Below, one piece after another: positions 43,261 to 52,628 of a stretch of DNA of 64,000 nucleotides (position 1 is its first letter; each line of letters opens with the position of its first letter). The stretch spans positions 1,664,001 to 1,728,000 of the forward strand of contig NZ_CAMGZB010000001.1 in assembly GCF_946151075.1 (NCBI RefSeq), read 5' to 3'. Position numbers and translations under genes: made by a program. Source of the stretch: Neobacillus sp. Marseille-Q6967 (GTDB lineage: Bacteria; Bacillota; Bacilli; Bacillales; Cytobacillaceae). Under the pieces are notes generated by a model. That model saw only the letters and a program-made list of their open reading frames with translations. It had not been told where the DNA came from and did not search any database.

Positions 43261-43394
43261 AAGCCTTTTACTAGGATTCTTTTTCACTCCAATGGTAAAA
43301 AAAGATATTTTTTGAATATTTCATTTATAATAGAGTTTAGATTAATAGATTATTGGATCTTTATATAAGGTTTGGCAACTAAGGAGGTATTTCT

Positions 43395-44960
43395 GTGGAT
43401 GGTCAATCGTTAAGTCAGGCACTGGTAAAACTGTCGGGGGATGATTTGCGGCTTGTTTATGCTTTGTTATGTAAAACGAATATTTTAAACCTGATTACGA
43501 CCAAAACGAAGGATCTTCTGTCTTCGAAAGAATCGAATCATTTTTCAAAGCATTTAGAGGAGGAAGCGCGTAAGCTGCGGGGGAAAACAGATGAAGAACT
43601 TCGTTTGCTGCTCTTCTTAGAATTAACGAAAATTGCAAAGTTAAAGGGCGACCGATACGATACGCCAAAGGAGATTGTCGATAAGTGCCAGGAGATTGTG
43701 GACTGGGCTTTCCTTCAGTTTCAGAAAAAGCATAAAGACTTCCAACCGTATTACCAGAAGAATGAGTTTACGAAGTTAGAGGCTATGATTAACTGGCAAA
43801 TGAATCAAATTTTTAAAGAAATGGACTTAAAACTCCGGAAGCTTACCCAAAAAGAACAGGATGATTTTGCCGCGAAAGTGATGCTGTATGTTAACAGTCT
43901 GCCACGGGATCAGAAGGAAAAAATTAAGGAGAAGCTAGGGGTTCAGGAGCTTACCGACACCGTTGTAAAACGGGTGATTACCCAAAGTGGTGCAAGTTTT
44001 TTGTTTGCGACGATTGTAGAAGCAAGCGGGTTTGCTTTTTATACGACGGCAACAAGTGCGCTTGCGGGATTTTCGGGATTGATTGGCGTTACTTTGCCAT
44101 TTGGCGCTTACACTGGGCTTGGTTCCATGATCGCCTTCTTAGCAAATCCATTGATTATGCTGCCGCTCCTTTTAGGCGGAGGGGTATTGATGGTAAATCA
44201 CCAAAACAAATCGCTTCGAAAGCGGCTCGTTCCCATCGTGTTAATGCAAATTACCTTGCCGTATTATACCGATCCGGTGCTCGGACATTACGACTTAGAT
44301 CTCATTACGAATGAATGGATACCCCGTATGAAAGAGTACGAGCAGCTCCAACAGGAATTACAAACAACGGAAGAGGAGCAAAAGATTCTTCAAGAAAAAA
44401 TCCGCTTTTTGAATGCAAAGCTGCAGACAAAAGATATGGAAAAAAAGAAACGTGAAAGTGCCATATCAACCTTAAAAGGGAACATCAAGGTTCAGTTAAT
44501 CAATGATAAAGGGCGTCCAAATTTTGATCGATTAACCGATGATCTCGACATGTACAGAAAAGAAATTATCCTGATTGAACGAAAAATGGTCAACGAGAAA
44601 AATGCCGCAACAGGACTTTGGGGCTCGATTAAAACTTCGCTAAAGACAAGCAGTTATCAATCAGAGATTACTGAACTGAGAAAGAAAATCGACTCGATCT
44701 ACGATGATATGGTTAAAAAAGTCGTCCTTGGCAGGGTAACATACGCGCAGGATTATGTGAGACAGATGGGGGAGCTGCAGTGGGAAGTCAATGAACTGCA
44801 CGAAGAAATTACCTCGTTAAAAATTCATCTGGATAAACAGAACAAAGAGCTCACGAATTTGAAAACTACGGCTCAGACAACGCGTGCGAAAATGAAGGAA
44901 AAAGAGTCGGAAACGTATGGCTTAGAACATGCGGCATTAGAAGCCGAAAGTTTAGTTTAA
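43395..44960 (+). CDS. Membrane protein with C-terminal coiled coil, function unknown
   Basis: The 521-residue protein has three parts: a mainly helical, charged N-terminal part (1-190), a glycine-rich hydrophobic block with two or three membrane segments (about 200-275), and a long coiled coil (about 310-515). The hydrophobic block (LAGFSGLIGVTLPFGAY) recalls YaaW/UPF0174-type proteins, but the rest does not. The start is GTG behind a perfect AAGGAGG. It is monocistronic. I do not recognise a function; the layout would suit a membrane-remodelling or stress protein, which is only a guess. Confidence 0.75.
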   Translation: MDGQSLSQALVKLSGDDLRLVYALLCKTNILNLITTKTKDLLSSKESNHFSKHLEEEARKLRGKTDEELRLLLFLELTKIAKLKGDRYDTPKEIVDKCQEIVDWAFLQFQKKHKDFQPYYQKNEFTKLEAMINWQMNQIFKEMDLKLRKLTQKEQDDFAAKVMLYVNSLPRDQKEKIKEKLGVQELTDTVVKRVITQSGASFLFATIVEASGFAFYTTATSALAGFSGLIGVTLPFGAYTGLGSMIAFLANPLIMLPLLLGGGVLMVNHQNKSLRKRLVPIVLMQITLPYYTDPVLGHYDLDLITNEWIPRMKEYEQLQQELQTTEEEQKILQEKIRFLNAKLQTKDMEKKKRESAISTLKGNIKVQLINDKGRPNFDRLTDDLDMYRKEIILIERKMVNEKNAATGLWGSIKTSLKTSSYQSEITELRKKIDSIYDDMVKKVVLGRVTYAQDYVRQMGELQWEVNELHEEITSLKIHLDKQNKELTNLKTTAQTTRAKMKEKESETYGLEHAALEAESLV

Positions 44961-45010
44961 TGGGGGACAAGGCTGAAGTGCCGAAAAGTTGTGATAAAAA
45001 TGGAAAAAAT

Positions 45011-45060
45011 ACACCAAATTAGTAACGAGTGACATTTAAATTTCGTTAGTAGATTGGTGT
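45011..45060 (+). other. Long imperfect inverted repeat before the DUF421 gene
   Basis: ACACCAA (45011-45017) pairs with TTGGTGT (45054-45060), and the inner TAGTAACGA pairs with TCGTTAGTA with one mismatch. No T run follows. The structure ends ten bases before the ATG and no clear ribosome-binding site is visible, so it may control translation. Confidence 0.45.
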
Positions 45061-45070
45061 GTTGGGACGA

Positions 45071-45760
45071 ATGGAAGTTAAATATTTAACGATCGAATTA
45101 ATCATTGGGTTTTTTACAATTTTTTTTATTATTAATATCGTAGGAAGAAAACTAATTAATCAAATTACGCCGTTTACGTTTATTTCATCGATTGTATTAA
45201 GTGAAATTTTAGGAAACGCCCTTTATGATGAAAAAATTGGCGCTTTTAAAATTATCTACGCGATGGCTTTATGGGGCGGGTTGTTGTTTATTGTAGAGTA
45301 TCTTGGGAGGAAATCGCTTCTTTTTAGAGGAGTTTTCCAAGGAAAGCCTTCAGCGCTCATTCGAAATGGTGTTGTCGATCAGGATGAGCTAAAACGATGC
45401 AGGATGAATTTGAACCAGCTTCAAAGTCTGCTCCGCCAAAGCGAGACTTTTTCGATTCGTGAAGTTTCCTATTGCTATTTAGAACCGAATGGGTCGATAA
45501 GTATCCTAAAAAAATCCAAATATCAAAAAACAACCCAAGAAGACTTTAATCTTCCGAGTAAATCCGTCCATGTTCCCGTGACGGTCATTCGGGACGGGAA
45601 GGTGCTAAAGGATGAATTAACTGATTTAGGTTATGACCAAACTTGGCTGGATCAGCAGCTGTTCACCCATAATATCACCCATTATCGGGAGGTGTTGATA
45701 GCTGAATGGCAGGAAGGGGATGGCCTATTCGTACAGCGGTATGCACACATTCACCCATAA
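45071..45760 (+). CDS. DUF421 (YetF-type) membrane protein
   Basis: The 229-residue protein has three membrane segments near the N-terminus (about 5-25, 35-52, 58-78) and a cytoplasmic DUF421 domain. That domain holds GKPSALIRNGVVDQDELKR and the FSIREVSYCYLEPNGSISILKK strand pair. Family members such as YetF and YdfR are common in spore-formers. Some are linked to spore membranes, but their activity is unknown. An in-frame GTG at 45059 is an alternative start. A terminator follows at 45786. Confidence 0.88.
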   Translation: MEVKYLTIELIIGFFTIFFIINIVGRKLINQITPFTFISSIVLSEILGNALYDEKIGAFKIIYAMALWGGLLFIVEYLGRKSLLFRGVFQGKPSALIRNGVVDQDELKRCRMNLNQLQSLLRQSETFSIREVSYCYLEPNGSISILKKSKYQKTTQEDFNLPSKSVHVPVTVIRDGKVLKDELTDLGYDQTWLDQQLFTHNITHYREVLIAEWQEGDGLFVQRYAHIHP

Positions 45761-45785
45761 ACAATTTCCGGATGCTATATTAATT

Positions 45786-45811
45786 AACTCACCGAAAGAG
45801 GTGAGTTTTTA
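45786..45811 (+). terminator. Intrinsic terminator after the DUF421 gene
   Basis: An 8-bp stem (AACTCACC with GGTGAGTT) with loop GAAAGA is followed by a T run. Confidence 0.88.
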
Positions 45812-45947
45812 TTTGTATTTAACCCTGAATGACCCCTTATCTGGTAGCTTAGAGAGGTATTTGCAGGAAAATAAAAGCCTTACCTAATTGATTCGATACT
45901 GAAATAAAGATACACTGTTCTATATGGTTTTTAGAGCAGGTGCAAGG

Positions 45948-47897
45948 ATGAATAATAGACAAAAGGAATTACTAAGAAGATTGCTCGTTCATGAGGAAGG
46001 GGCATTGCAAATAAAGGATTTGTCCGAGGAACTGGATTGTGCGGAGAAAACGGTGAGAAATGATTTGGACCGGCTGGAGGAGTTTCTCCAGGACTATCCC
46101 GGTGCTATTTTAATTCGTAAGCCTGGTTTCGGCATTTCGATCAACATTAGTGATGAAACCCGGGCAGATATTTTTCGAACTTTGCTATCGAGTGAGCCGA
46201 AAACAACGGAAGAACGGCTGATTGAAATGGCCTTTCAGTTGCTGACCAGTGACAAGGCGATTACGCTGCAGTCATGGGCTGATCGTTATTATGTCCAAAA
46301 AGCGGCGATTAAAAAAGACATTGAGATGATTGCAGACTGGGTTCAGGGCTTTGATCTCGAACTTGTCTCCAAGCAGCGGCTTGGAAATGTGATTCAAGGG
46401 TCAGAATTGAAAAAACGGAATGCCTTGGCACATTTATCTGAATTGATTTCCACCTTTTCAAAGGAGAAAAATGTGGTGTTGGATTTATTTTTACCCTATG
46501 AAATTATCACAGTGAGGAAAGCGCTTGAGGAGATGCAGGACAAGTTTTCGATTGCGTTTACGGATGAAGCGCTGGAGAATCTGCTTGTTCATGCATTGAT
46601 CATGGTCAAACGGACACGGCAAAAGGCGCCGGTTTATGTACACGAATCTGAAAAAGAAACAACCTCGAAACGGATGGAATATCAATTTACCAGTTGGTTT
46701 TTTGAACAACTGGCATCAGCTTTTCGGCTGACATTTCCTGAAGTAGAGCGGGTTTATTTTACCTGGCACCTGATTAGCAGTAAGCGTATGGAAGAGGATT
46801 CGGAGCAGGTGCTGCAATATGATGAAGAGACTAGAGCGGCGCTACTAGTTCTCATTAACAAGATGGAGAAACTGACATTCTTTCCGTTTCAAGGGGATGA
46901 CATTTTATCAAACGGACTTGCGGTTCATATGCATTCTGTCATCCATCGCATTCGTTTTGGATTTCCGATTAAAAACCCGCTGCTTTCAAATATCAAGAAA
47001 ATGTATCCTTACATGTTCAGTATGGTGATGCTGGCGCTGGAAGAAATCAGCTTTACGTTAAAAATCGACATTCCTGAAGATGAGGCGGCGTACATTGTTC
47101 TTCATTTTCAAGCCGCGATTGAACGGCTGAAACGGAAGAAGAATGTAGAGAAGAAAAAGGCGTTGATAGTCTGTCATATGGGAATTGGTATGTCCCATTT
47201 GCTGGAGGCCAAAATTGAACAACAGTATGATGATATTGATATTTTAGCCTGCGTCGGGAGAGCAGAGCTTTCGGATAATATCACTCTGCACCAGCCTGAT
47301 TTTATTATTTCGACTGTTCCGCTTGAAAGAATAAAGACGGAGCACCTCGTTATTTCACCCCTTTTCGGACAGGAGGATAAGAAAAAGTTAAGTCAGTTTG
47401 TGGACAGGCTGAAAAGGAAAAGCCATAGAGTTGGGGTGAAAAATGCTTTATCTCCATTTTTGTCAGAAGAGCTGATGTTTTTTGATGTTTTGAAAGACCA
47501 TCGCTATCAACTTGTTGAAATGCTGGCCACCACTCTTTTTGAAAAAGGATATGTGAAGAAAGAGTTTATCCATAGTGCGGTCAATCGGGAGCGGAAATCA
47601 GCCACTGCGATTGGCGGGGGAATCGCGATTCCGCACGGGGATCCTTCGCTGATCCAGAAATCGGTTGTCGCCACCGCGATCTTGAAAGAGAGGATGCTTT
47701 GGGGCAATGAAAGAGTTTCCCTTGTTTTTATGCTCGCAATCTCAAAGGAAGATCAAGGGGAAATCCGGGGGATTATCGGAAAAATAGCTTCATTGAGTGA
47801 GGCGCCGCTCTTGGTTCATGGGCTGACAGGCGCAAAGGATTATAAGGATTTTATACGGCTTTTGGAAGAGAATCATCAGGAAAAGAGTGAACGCTGA
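45948..47897 (+). CDS. PRD-containing PTS regulator (MtlR/ManR type with EIIB and EIIA domains)
   Basis: The 649-residue transcriptional activator has an N-terminal HTH_11 (about 3-55) and a second winged helix/Mga-like region (about 85-165). Two PRD domains follow (about 170-390), then a PTS EIIB-like domain with Cys in VCHMGIGMSH (about 412), and a C-terminal EIIA-like domain with IAIPHGDP (about 555-562). In this family, phosphorylation of the PRD, EIIB and EIIA sites by PTS proteins sets activity. The next gene is a fructose-family PTS permease, its obvious target. The ATG at 45948 has AGCAGG upstream; an in-frame ATG at 45924 has no site. A terminator overlaps the end of the gene. Confidence 0.93.
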   Translation: MNNRQKELLRRLLVHEEGALQIKDLSEELDCAEKTVRNDLDRLEEFLQDYPGAILIRKPGFGISINISDETRADIFRTLLSSEPKTTEERLIEMAFQLLTSDKAITLQSWADRYYVQKAAIKKDIEMIADWVQGFDLELVSKQRLGNVIQGSELKKRNALAHLSELISTFSKEKNVVLDLFLPYEIITVRKALEEMQDKFSIAFTDEALENLLVHALIMVKRTRQKAPVYVHESEKETTSKRMEYQFTSWFFEQLASAFRLTFPEVERVYFTWHLISSKRMEEDSEQVLQYDEETRAALLVLINKMEKLTFFPFQGDDILSNGLAVHMHSVIHRIRFGFPIKNPLLSNIKKMYPYMFSMVMLALEEISFTLKIDIPEDEAAYIVLHFQAAIERLKRKKNVEKKKALIVCHMGIGMSHLLEAKIEQQYDDIDILACVGRAELSDNITLHQPDFIISTVPLERIKTEHLVISPLFGQEDKKKLSQFVDRLKRKSHRVGVKNALSPFLSEELMFFDVLKDHRYQLVEMLATTLFEKGYVKKEFIHSAVNRERKSATAIGGGIAIPHGDPSLIQKSVVATAILKERMLWGNERVSLVFMLAISKEDQGEIRGIIGKIASLSEAPLLVHGLTGAKDYKDFIRLLEENHQEKSER

Positions 47898-47912
47898 CGT
47901 TCGCTCTTTTTT
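47884..47912 (+). terminator. Intrinsic terminator at the end of the PRD regulator gene
   Basis: A 10-bp stem with one wobble (AGAGTGAACG with CGTTCGCTCT) is followed by a T run. The stop codon lies in the loop. Confidence 0.88.
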
Positions 47913-47930
47913 GCTTTTGGCTGTGTTAAA

Positions 47931-48086
47931 CTTGCCTGTTGATTTGCGCTCCAGGCACTTCGCTTTCCGCGGGCGGTTCGGGGAGCCTCCTCGGCGCTTT
48001 AGCGCCTGCGGGGTCTCCCCTGTCCCGTACTCCCGCAGGAGTCTCGCGCCTTCCGCTCCAATCAACATGCTTCTTAAACATAGCCT
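47931..48086 (-). repeat. GC-rich Bacillaceae-type intergenic repeat, copy B
   Basis: This is the same element as at 17206-17430, in the opposite orientation and without the 60-bp insert. The outer flanks also match (GTGTTAAAC on one side, TTAAACATAGCC on the other). It lies between the PRD regulator gene and the PTS gene. Confidence 0.88.
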
Positions 48087-48097
48087 AAATAAAAATT

Positions 48098-48122
48098 TTT
48101 TTACCAGAGGTTCTGGTAAAAA
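48098..48122. promoter_or_regulatory. 25-bp palindrome, probable operator of the PTS gene
   Basis: TTTTTACCAGA and TCTGGTAAAAA are perfect inverted arms around GGT. A runs, not T runs, follow on both strands, so it is not a terminator. It lies about 30 bp upstream of a -10-like TATTAT without a -35, as expected for a site bound by the PRD activator. Confidence 0.55.
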
Positions 48123-48159
48123 TAAAAAAAAATAACGGGACAAGCTGGGTTTATTATAT

Positions 48160-48174
48160 AGGTAAGCGGTTACT
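48160..48174. promoter_or_regulatory. cre-like site before the PTS gene
   Basis: AGGTAAGCGGTTACT matches the CcpA consensus at all but one fixed position. It lies just after the -10-like region and 30 bases before the start codon. Confidence 0.45.
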
Positions 48175-48203
48175 TCATTATTTTTACCATAGGAGGAAAC
48201 TAA

Positions 48204-50150
48204 ATGGGTAAGATATTAGCTGTTACAGCGTGTCCAGTTGGAATTGCCCACACGTATATGGCTGCTGAAAATCTTCAAAAAGCAGGCCATGCGCTGGGCG
48301 TCGAAATAAAAGTTGAAACACAAGGTTCAATCGGTGTTGAAAATGCGTTAACCGATCAGGATATTGCCGAAGCCGATGGGATTATTATTGCGGCGGACAA
48401 AGAGGTTCCGAAAGACCGTTTTGCCGGTAAAAGAGTGATCGTTACCGGTGTTCAAGACGGGATCCGCAAGCCGGAAGAACTGATCAAGCAGATCCAAAAT
48501 GGAGATGCTCCTGTTTATAAGCCGGAATTAGCTTCTGGTACAGCGGCAAATAAGGCTGTCCGAAAAGAAAATCCTATTTACAAGCATTTGATGAATGGTG
48601 TATCGTACATGGTTCCATTCATTGTCGTCGGGGGATTATTAATTGCGATTGCGTTAACACTCGGAGGCGCGCAGACACCCGGAGGAATTGTCATTCCTGA
48701 AGACTCTATTTGGAAACAGGTCGAAAAACTGGGCGGTACCGCTTTTATGTTCATGGTGCCAATCTTAGCTGGTTTCATTGCCGTCAGTATTGCTGACCGT
48801 CCGGGGCTTGTCCCAGGGATGATTGGCGGTTATATTGCAGCCAATGGGAGTTTTTATGGCAGTGAAGCTGGTGCAGGTTTTATCGGCGGGATTATTGCCG
48901 GTTTCTTAGCTGGTTATGTTGCCTTGGCCATTAAGAAATTGAAAGTGCCAAAGGCTGTTCAGCCAGTTATGCCGATTATTTTTATTCCGATTTTATCATC
49001 CGTTATAGTTGGGTTATTGTTCATTTTCGTCATCGGTGCTCCGGTTGCCCAAGTGTTTGAAAGTTTAACAGGCTGGTTAGCGGGAATGCAGGGCGGAAGC
49101 TCCATTGTATTAGCCTTGATTCTTGGTGCGATGATTGCAATTGACATGGGGGGCCCATTCAACAAAGTTGCCTTCTTATTCGGATCAGCGATGATTGCCG
49201 AAGGAAATTATGAAATTATGGGACCGATTGCGGTGGCGATTTGTATTCCGCCAATCGGACTTGGACTTGCTACTTTTATCAACAAACGCAAATTCAGTCA
49301 AACGGAACGAGATGCCGGAAAGGCTTCGTTTACGATGGGATTATTCGGGATTACAGAGGGGGCGATTCCTTTCGCGGCCCAGGACCCGCTGCGCGTCATT
49401 CCAAGTATCGTGGTCGGTTCTATGGTCGGTTCAGTTATCGCCATGCTGACAAATGTTGGTGACAGAGTCGCTCACGGCGGCCCAATCGTTGCAGTATTAG
49501 GGGCAGTAGATAATGTCGTCATGTTTTTTGTGGCCGCCATTATTGGTGCAGTTGTGACGGCGTTTATGGTTATTGCTTTGAAAAAGAATGTTGAAGCTGC
49601 ACCAATAGCAACTGGTGTTGGAAAAATTTCAGTCGCTCCTGTTGAGCCTTTGCGTGAAAAAACGGTAGAGAAGGCAGCACCTAGCTCTGAAATTAAAAAA
49701 TTAACAGATATTACAGGTGTTGATTTAATTGAAACTGAGTTAACAGGAATTACTCGTGATGATGTCATTGATGAGTTAATTTCGAAGTTTGATCAAAATG
49801 GTATTTTAAGCTCTAAGGCGGATTTCAAGCAGGCGATTTTAAATCGTGAAGCGGAGAGTTCCACTGGGCTTGGGATGACTATCGCCATTCCGCATGGTAA
49901 ATCTAATGCGGTGAAACGCCCGGCGGTCGCTTTTGGAATTAAACGTGACGGAGTAGATTGGAAAAGTTTAGACGGTACCGACGCCAAGCTGATTTTTATG
50001 ATCGCGGTTCCGGAAAAAGCAGCAGGAGATGCTCATCTGAAGATATTACAAATGCTTTCACGAAAATTAATGGATGAAAGCTTTAGAGAAGAATTGTTAA
50101 ACGTTACCTCTAAAGAAGAAGCTTATAAGCTACTGGACAAGATACAATAA
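48204..50150 (+). CDS. PTS fructose-family transporter, EIIBCA
   Basis: The 648-residue permease has the order EIIB (about 1-100, phospho-cysteine in TACPVGIAHTYMAAE), EIIC (about 125-465, ten or so membrane segments, with GAIPFAAQDPLRVIP) and EIIA (about 500-648, phospho-histidine in AIPHGKS). It imports and phosphorylates a sugar of the fructose/mannose/mannosylglycerate group. The PRD regulator upstream, palindrome and cre-like site indicate induction by substrate and catabolite repression. Its domain order differs from the A-B-C order of the MngA homologue at 60768-62714. No metabolic enzyme is encoded beside it, so the sugar cannot be named. Confidence 0.93.
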   Translation: MGKILAVTACPVGIAHTYMAAENLQKAGHALGVEIKVETQGSIGVENALTDQDIAEADGIIIAADKEVPKDRFAGKRVIVTGVQDGIRKPEELIKQIQNGDAPVYKPELASGTAANKAVRKENPIYKHLMNGVSYMVPFIVVGGLLIAIALTLGGAQTPGGIVIPEDSIWKQVEKLGGTAFMFMVPILAGFIAVSIADRPGLVPGMIGGYIAANGSFYGSEAGAGFIGGIIAGFLAGYVALAIKKLKVPKAVQPVMPIIFIPILSSVIVGLLFIFVIGAPVAQVFESLTGWLAGMQGGSSIVLALILGAMIAIDMGGPFNKVAFLFGSAMIAEGNYEIMGPIAVAICIPPIGLGLATFINKRKFSQTERDAGKASFTMGLFGITEGAIPFAAQDPLRVIPSIVVGSMVGSVIAMLTNVGDRVAHGGPIVAVLGAVDNVVMFFVAAIIGAVVTAFMVIALKKNVEAAPIATGVGKISVAPVEPLREKTVEKAAPSSEIKKLTDITGVDLIETELTGITRDDVIDELISKFDQNGILSSKADFKQAILNREAESSTGLGMTIAIPHGKSNAVKRPAVAFGIKRDGVDWKSLDGTDAKLIFMIAVPEKAAGDAHLKILQMLSRKLMDESFREELLNVTSKEEAYKLLDKIQ

Positions 50151-50155
50151 AAAAG

Positions 50156-50191
50156 AAGGGATGGCTCTCCAATAGGAGGACCATCCCTTTT
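50156..50191 (+). terminator. Intrinsic terminator after the PTS gene
   Basis: AAGGGATGG pairs with CCATCCCTT, with an inner CTCC/GGAG extension, followed by TTTTG. Confidence 0.88.
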
Positions 50192-50221
50192 GTTGTATCT
50201 TGTTATTCATTTTTGGCCATA

Positions 50222-51196
50222 CTACTTTATAGATTTTGCACCTAAATAACGCGGCTTCCAGTAAACGTTGTTCATATCGGAAATCGTAACGCCAGTCGAT
50301 GAACCCGCATGAAGGAATTTGTTGTCCCCAAGGTAAATTCCAGCATGGGATGCACCCGGTGCATAGGTTGTGAAGAAGACAAGGTCGCCTTTTTGCGGTG
50401 CAGCCACAGGTGTTCCAGCCTCCCAAATCGTTGCTACCGTTCTAGGAATCGTGATCCCTTGTGTATTAAATACATATTTTAAGAAGCCAGAGCAATCAAA
50501 GCCTGCTGGTGTGTTACCGCCCCAAACATATGGGACTCCCATATACTTCTTTCCTTCAGCAATTAATGCGTCGGCATTAAAAGTCGGTTGTGGAGCTGGT
50601 GCAGGAGCAGGAGTAGGAGCAGGCGCAACTGAGTCTCCCGTCAATTGAAGCACTTGGCCGACATAAATGCTGTCACTTGTTAAGTTGTTGTATGACTTTA
50701 ATTGAGTGACCGTTAAACCATTGTTTGTTGCAATTCTCCAAAGTGAGTCACCTGATTGAACCGTGTAGGTTTTAGCTGTTGTTGGTGCCGGAGCAGGAGC
50801 TGGTGCTGATCCAGCGGCAGGAACCTTTAAGACTTGTCCAATTCGAATTAAATCAGAAGTTAAGTTGTTTAATGTCTTTAACTCCGTTACGGTTGTGTTG
50901 TGATTTTTTGCAATTAACGATAAAGAGTCACCAGATTTCACGGTATATGTTGCCGATTGTGTTTCATGTGAGTGTGGAGCAAGTAAGGATAATTCTTGAC
51001 CAACATAAATGGTTGATGAAGACAGGTTGTTGTATTGCATTAACTCTTGTGTGGAAAGTTTGTTGTTGTAGGAAATTTTCCAGAGTGTGTCTCCAGATTG
51101 GACTTTATAAGATAACTCATGTGCATCTGCTTTTGTGGAAAATCCTGCAGCCGCCATGATTCCTAATGCTAAAGAGGTTGTTATGATTTTTTTCAA
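50222..51196 (-). CDS. LysM - NlpC/P60 cell-wall endopeptidase (LytE/CwlS type)
   Basis: The 324-residue exported enzyme has a signal peptide (cut near KADA-HELS, about residue 25). Three LysM domains follow (about 28-72, 83-127, 143-188), separated by Ala/Pro linkers, and bind peptidoglycan glycans. A C-terminal NlpC/P60 domain (about 205-320) has the catalytic cysteine in GFDCSGFLKY and histidine in ASHAGIYLG. Such enzymes cut the D-Glu to diaminopimelate bond of stem peptides during growth or separation. The start is TTG at 51196, ten bases after AGGAG; a GTG at 51205 is too close to that site. It is a single-gene unit. Confidence 0.93.
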   Translation of the reverse strand: MKKIITTSLALGIMAAAGFSTKADAHELSYKVQSGDTLWKISYNNKLSTQELMQYNNLSSSTIYVGQELSLLAPHSHETQSATYTVKSGDSLSLIAKNHNTTVTELKTLNNLTSDLIRIGQVLKVPAAGSAPAPAPAPTTAKTYTVQSGDSLWRIATNNGLTVTQLKSYNNLTSDSIYVGQVLQLTGDSVAPAPTPAPAPAPQPTFNADALIAEGKKYMGVPYVWGGNTPAGFDCSGFLKYVFNTQGITIPRTVATIWEAGTPVAAPQKGDLVFFTTYAPGASHAGIYLGDNKFLHAGSSTGVTISDMNNVYWKPRYLGAKSIK

Positions 51197-51330
51197 TAAA
51201 AACACACTCCTAATAGTAGATTTTGTTTATGAATATTGGTGTGCGTGTCTTAACGAGATTCATCATAACTTGAATCGGAGTTTAATAGAACCCGAACATA
51301 TTGGAAATATTCCATAATTCTTCCATTCTC

Positions 51331-51363
51331 TTAAAAAAGAAACCCCGCCAAAATGGCAGGGTT
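51331..51363 (-). terminator. Intrinsic terminator after alr
   Basis: On the minus strand AACCCTGCCA pairs with TGGCGGGGTT through G-U and G-C pairs and is followed by a T run. Confidence 0.85.
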
Positions 51364-52528
51364 AATAGGCAAATATACTAGTTTCGAGGTCGGCTGCTGC
51401 ACTCTCGGTAGAAAAGTAAATTCTTGGAACTCGTTTTCCAATTAAACACACAACCTCATAGTTAATCGTCCCCATAATCGCTGCGACTTCATCAATTGAA
51501 CCATTTTCTCCAAAAATCACGACTTCATCACCCTGCTGGCAGGCAGTTACATTTGTTACATCAATCATAGTTTGGTCCATGCAGACTCGGCCCACAACCG
51601 AGGCCTTTTGCCCGTGTACTAAAAATTCCCCCTGATTGGAAAGAAGTCTTGAGAGCCCGTCAGCATAACCAATTGGCAGTGTCGCAATGATACTATCGCT
51701 AGATGGTGCATACGTGCGGCCGTAGCTGATGGATTGAGACGCTGGCACCTTTTTTAGATAAGCTATTTTCGTTTTCAGTGTCATGGCCTGTTGCAGTGAA
51801 ATAGGGTGTGACTTTAATGATTCATCCGGATAAAGTCCATATAAGCCAATGCCAACCCGAACCATATCTAAATGCATCTCTGGAAAATTCATCGTACCTG
51901 CACTATTACAGCAATGCTTTAAAGGGACAGGTACTTTATGCTGTTCCAAATAAGAGATAACCATTTGGAATTTCTCATATTGTTCGTAAGTATAAGACTT
52001 GTCCACACTATCGGCATGAGCAAAATGGGTGAACAATCCTTTAAGTGTGACATGAGGTGTAGCGGCTGTTTTTTTTGCAAAGAAAAGGGCTTCTTCCTTT
52101 GTTTGGACCCCTATTCTAGTCATTCCGGTGTCGATTTTTAGATGAACTCTCACCAAGGTTTCCAGCTGTTCCGCTTGAAAAATTACTTCGTCAAGTACAT
52201 CTTCGCTAAAAACGGTTATGTCAACGTTTACGAGAATGGCCTGCCTAATTGATCGAGCAGGAGTGTATCCCAGTACTAAAATGGGCTCGATGATGCCGGC
52301 TTCCCGGAGCTCGATCGCTTCATCGAGTATCGCAACAGCTAGGTAATCGGCGCCAGCTTCAAGAGCAGCTTTTGCCACCGGCACCGCGCCATGGCCGTAA
52401 CCATCCGCCTTTACCACCGCCATCAATTTGACCTCTTCGCCAATATAATTTTTGTATTGCCGGGTGTTATGTTTGATCTTTTCTAACGAAACTTCCACCC
52501 ACGTATCCCGATAACTTTGCTGATTCAC
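51362..52528 (-). CDS. alr: Alanine racemase
   Basis: The 388-residue enzyme is a fold-type III PLP racemase making D-alanine for peptidoglycan. The PLP lysine is in VVKADGYGHG (about residue 42) and the catalytic tyrosine in SISYGRTY (about 268). The C-terminal beta domain contains GRVCMDQTMIDVT. The GTG at 52528 lies about six bases after a G-rich site, whereas the ATG at 52534 abuts it. It lies downstream of the ald-adeR region on the same strand, separated by a long repeat region. It could be the vegetative or the spore-associated racemase; the sequence does not decide. Confidence 0.95.
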   Translation of the reverse strand: MNQQSYRDTWVEVSLEKIKHNTRQYKNYIGEEVKLMAVVKADGYGHGAVPVAKAALEAGADYLAVAILDEAIELREAGIIEPILVLGYTPARSIRQAILVNVDITVFSEDVLDEVIFQAEQLETLVRVHLKIDTGMTRIGVQTKEEALFFAKKTAATPHVTLKGLFTHFAHADSVDKSYTYEQYEKFQMVISYLEQHKVPVPLKHCCNSAGTMNFPEMHLDMVRVGIGLYGLYPDESLKSHPISLQQAMTLKTKIAYLKKVPASQSISYGRTYAPSSDSIIATLPIGYADGLSRLLSNQGEFLVHGQKASVVGRVCMDQTMIDVTNVTACQQGDEVVIFGENGSIDEVAAIMGTINYEVVCLIGKRVPRIYFSTESAAADLETSIFAY

Positions 52529-52628
52529 AAACATCCCCCCGATTCGTTGAAAAATTACTTATTTTTGTTGTTTTCGTCTCCTAATTGTTGATATAGCAGA
52601 TTTTTTGTTGGTATAACATTCTTTGTTA

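Noticed and set aside
47790..48143. Reading frames of 117 and 82 residues around 48000
   Set aside because: They translate repeat copy B and its flanks on both strands, and neither has start signals.
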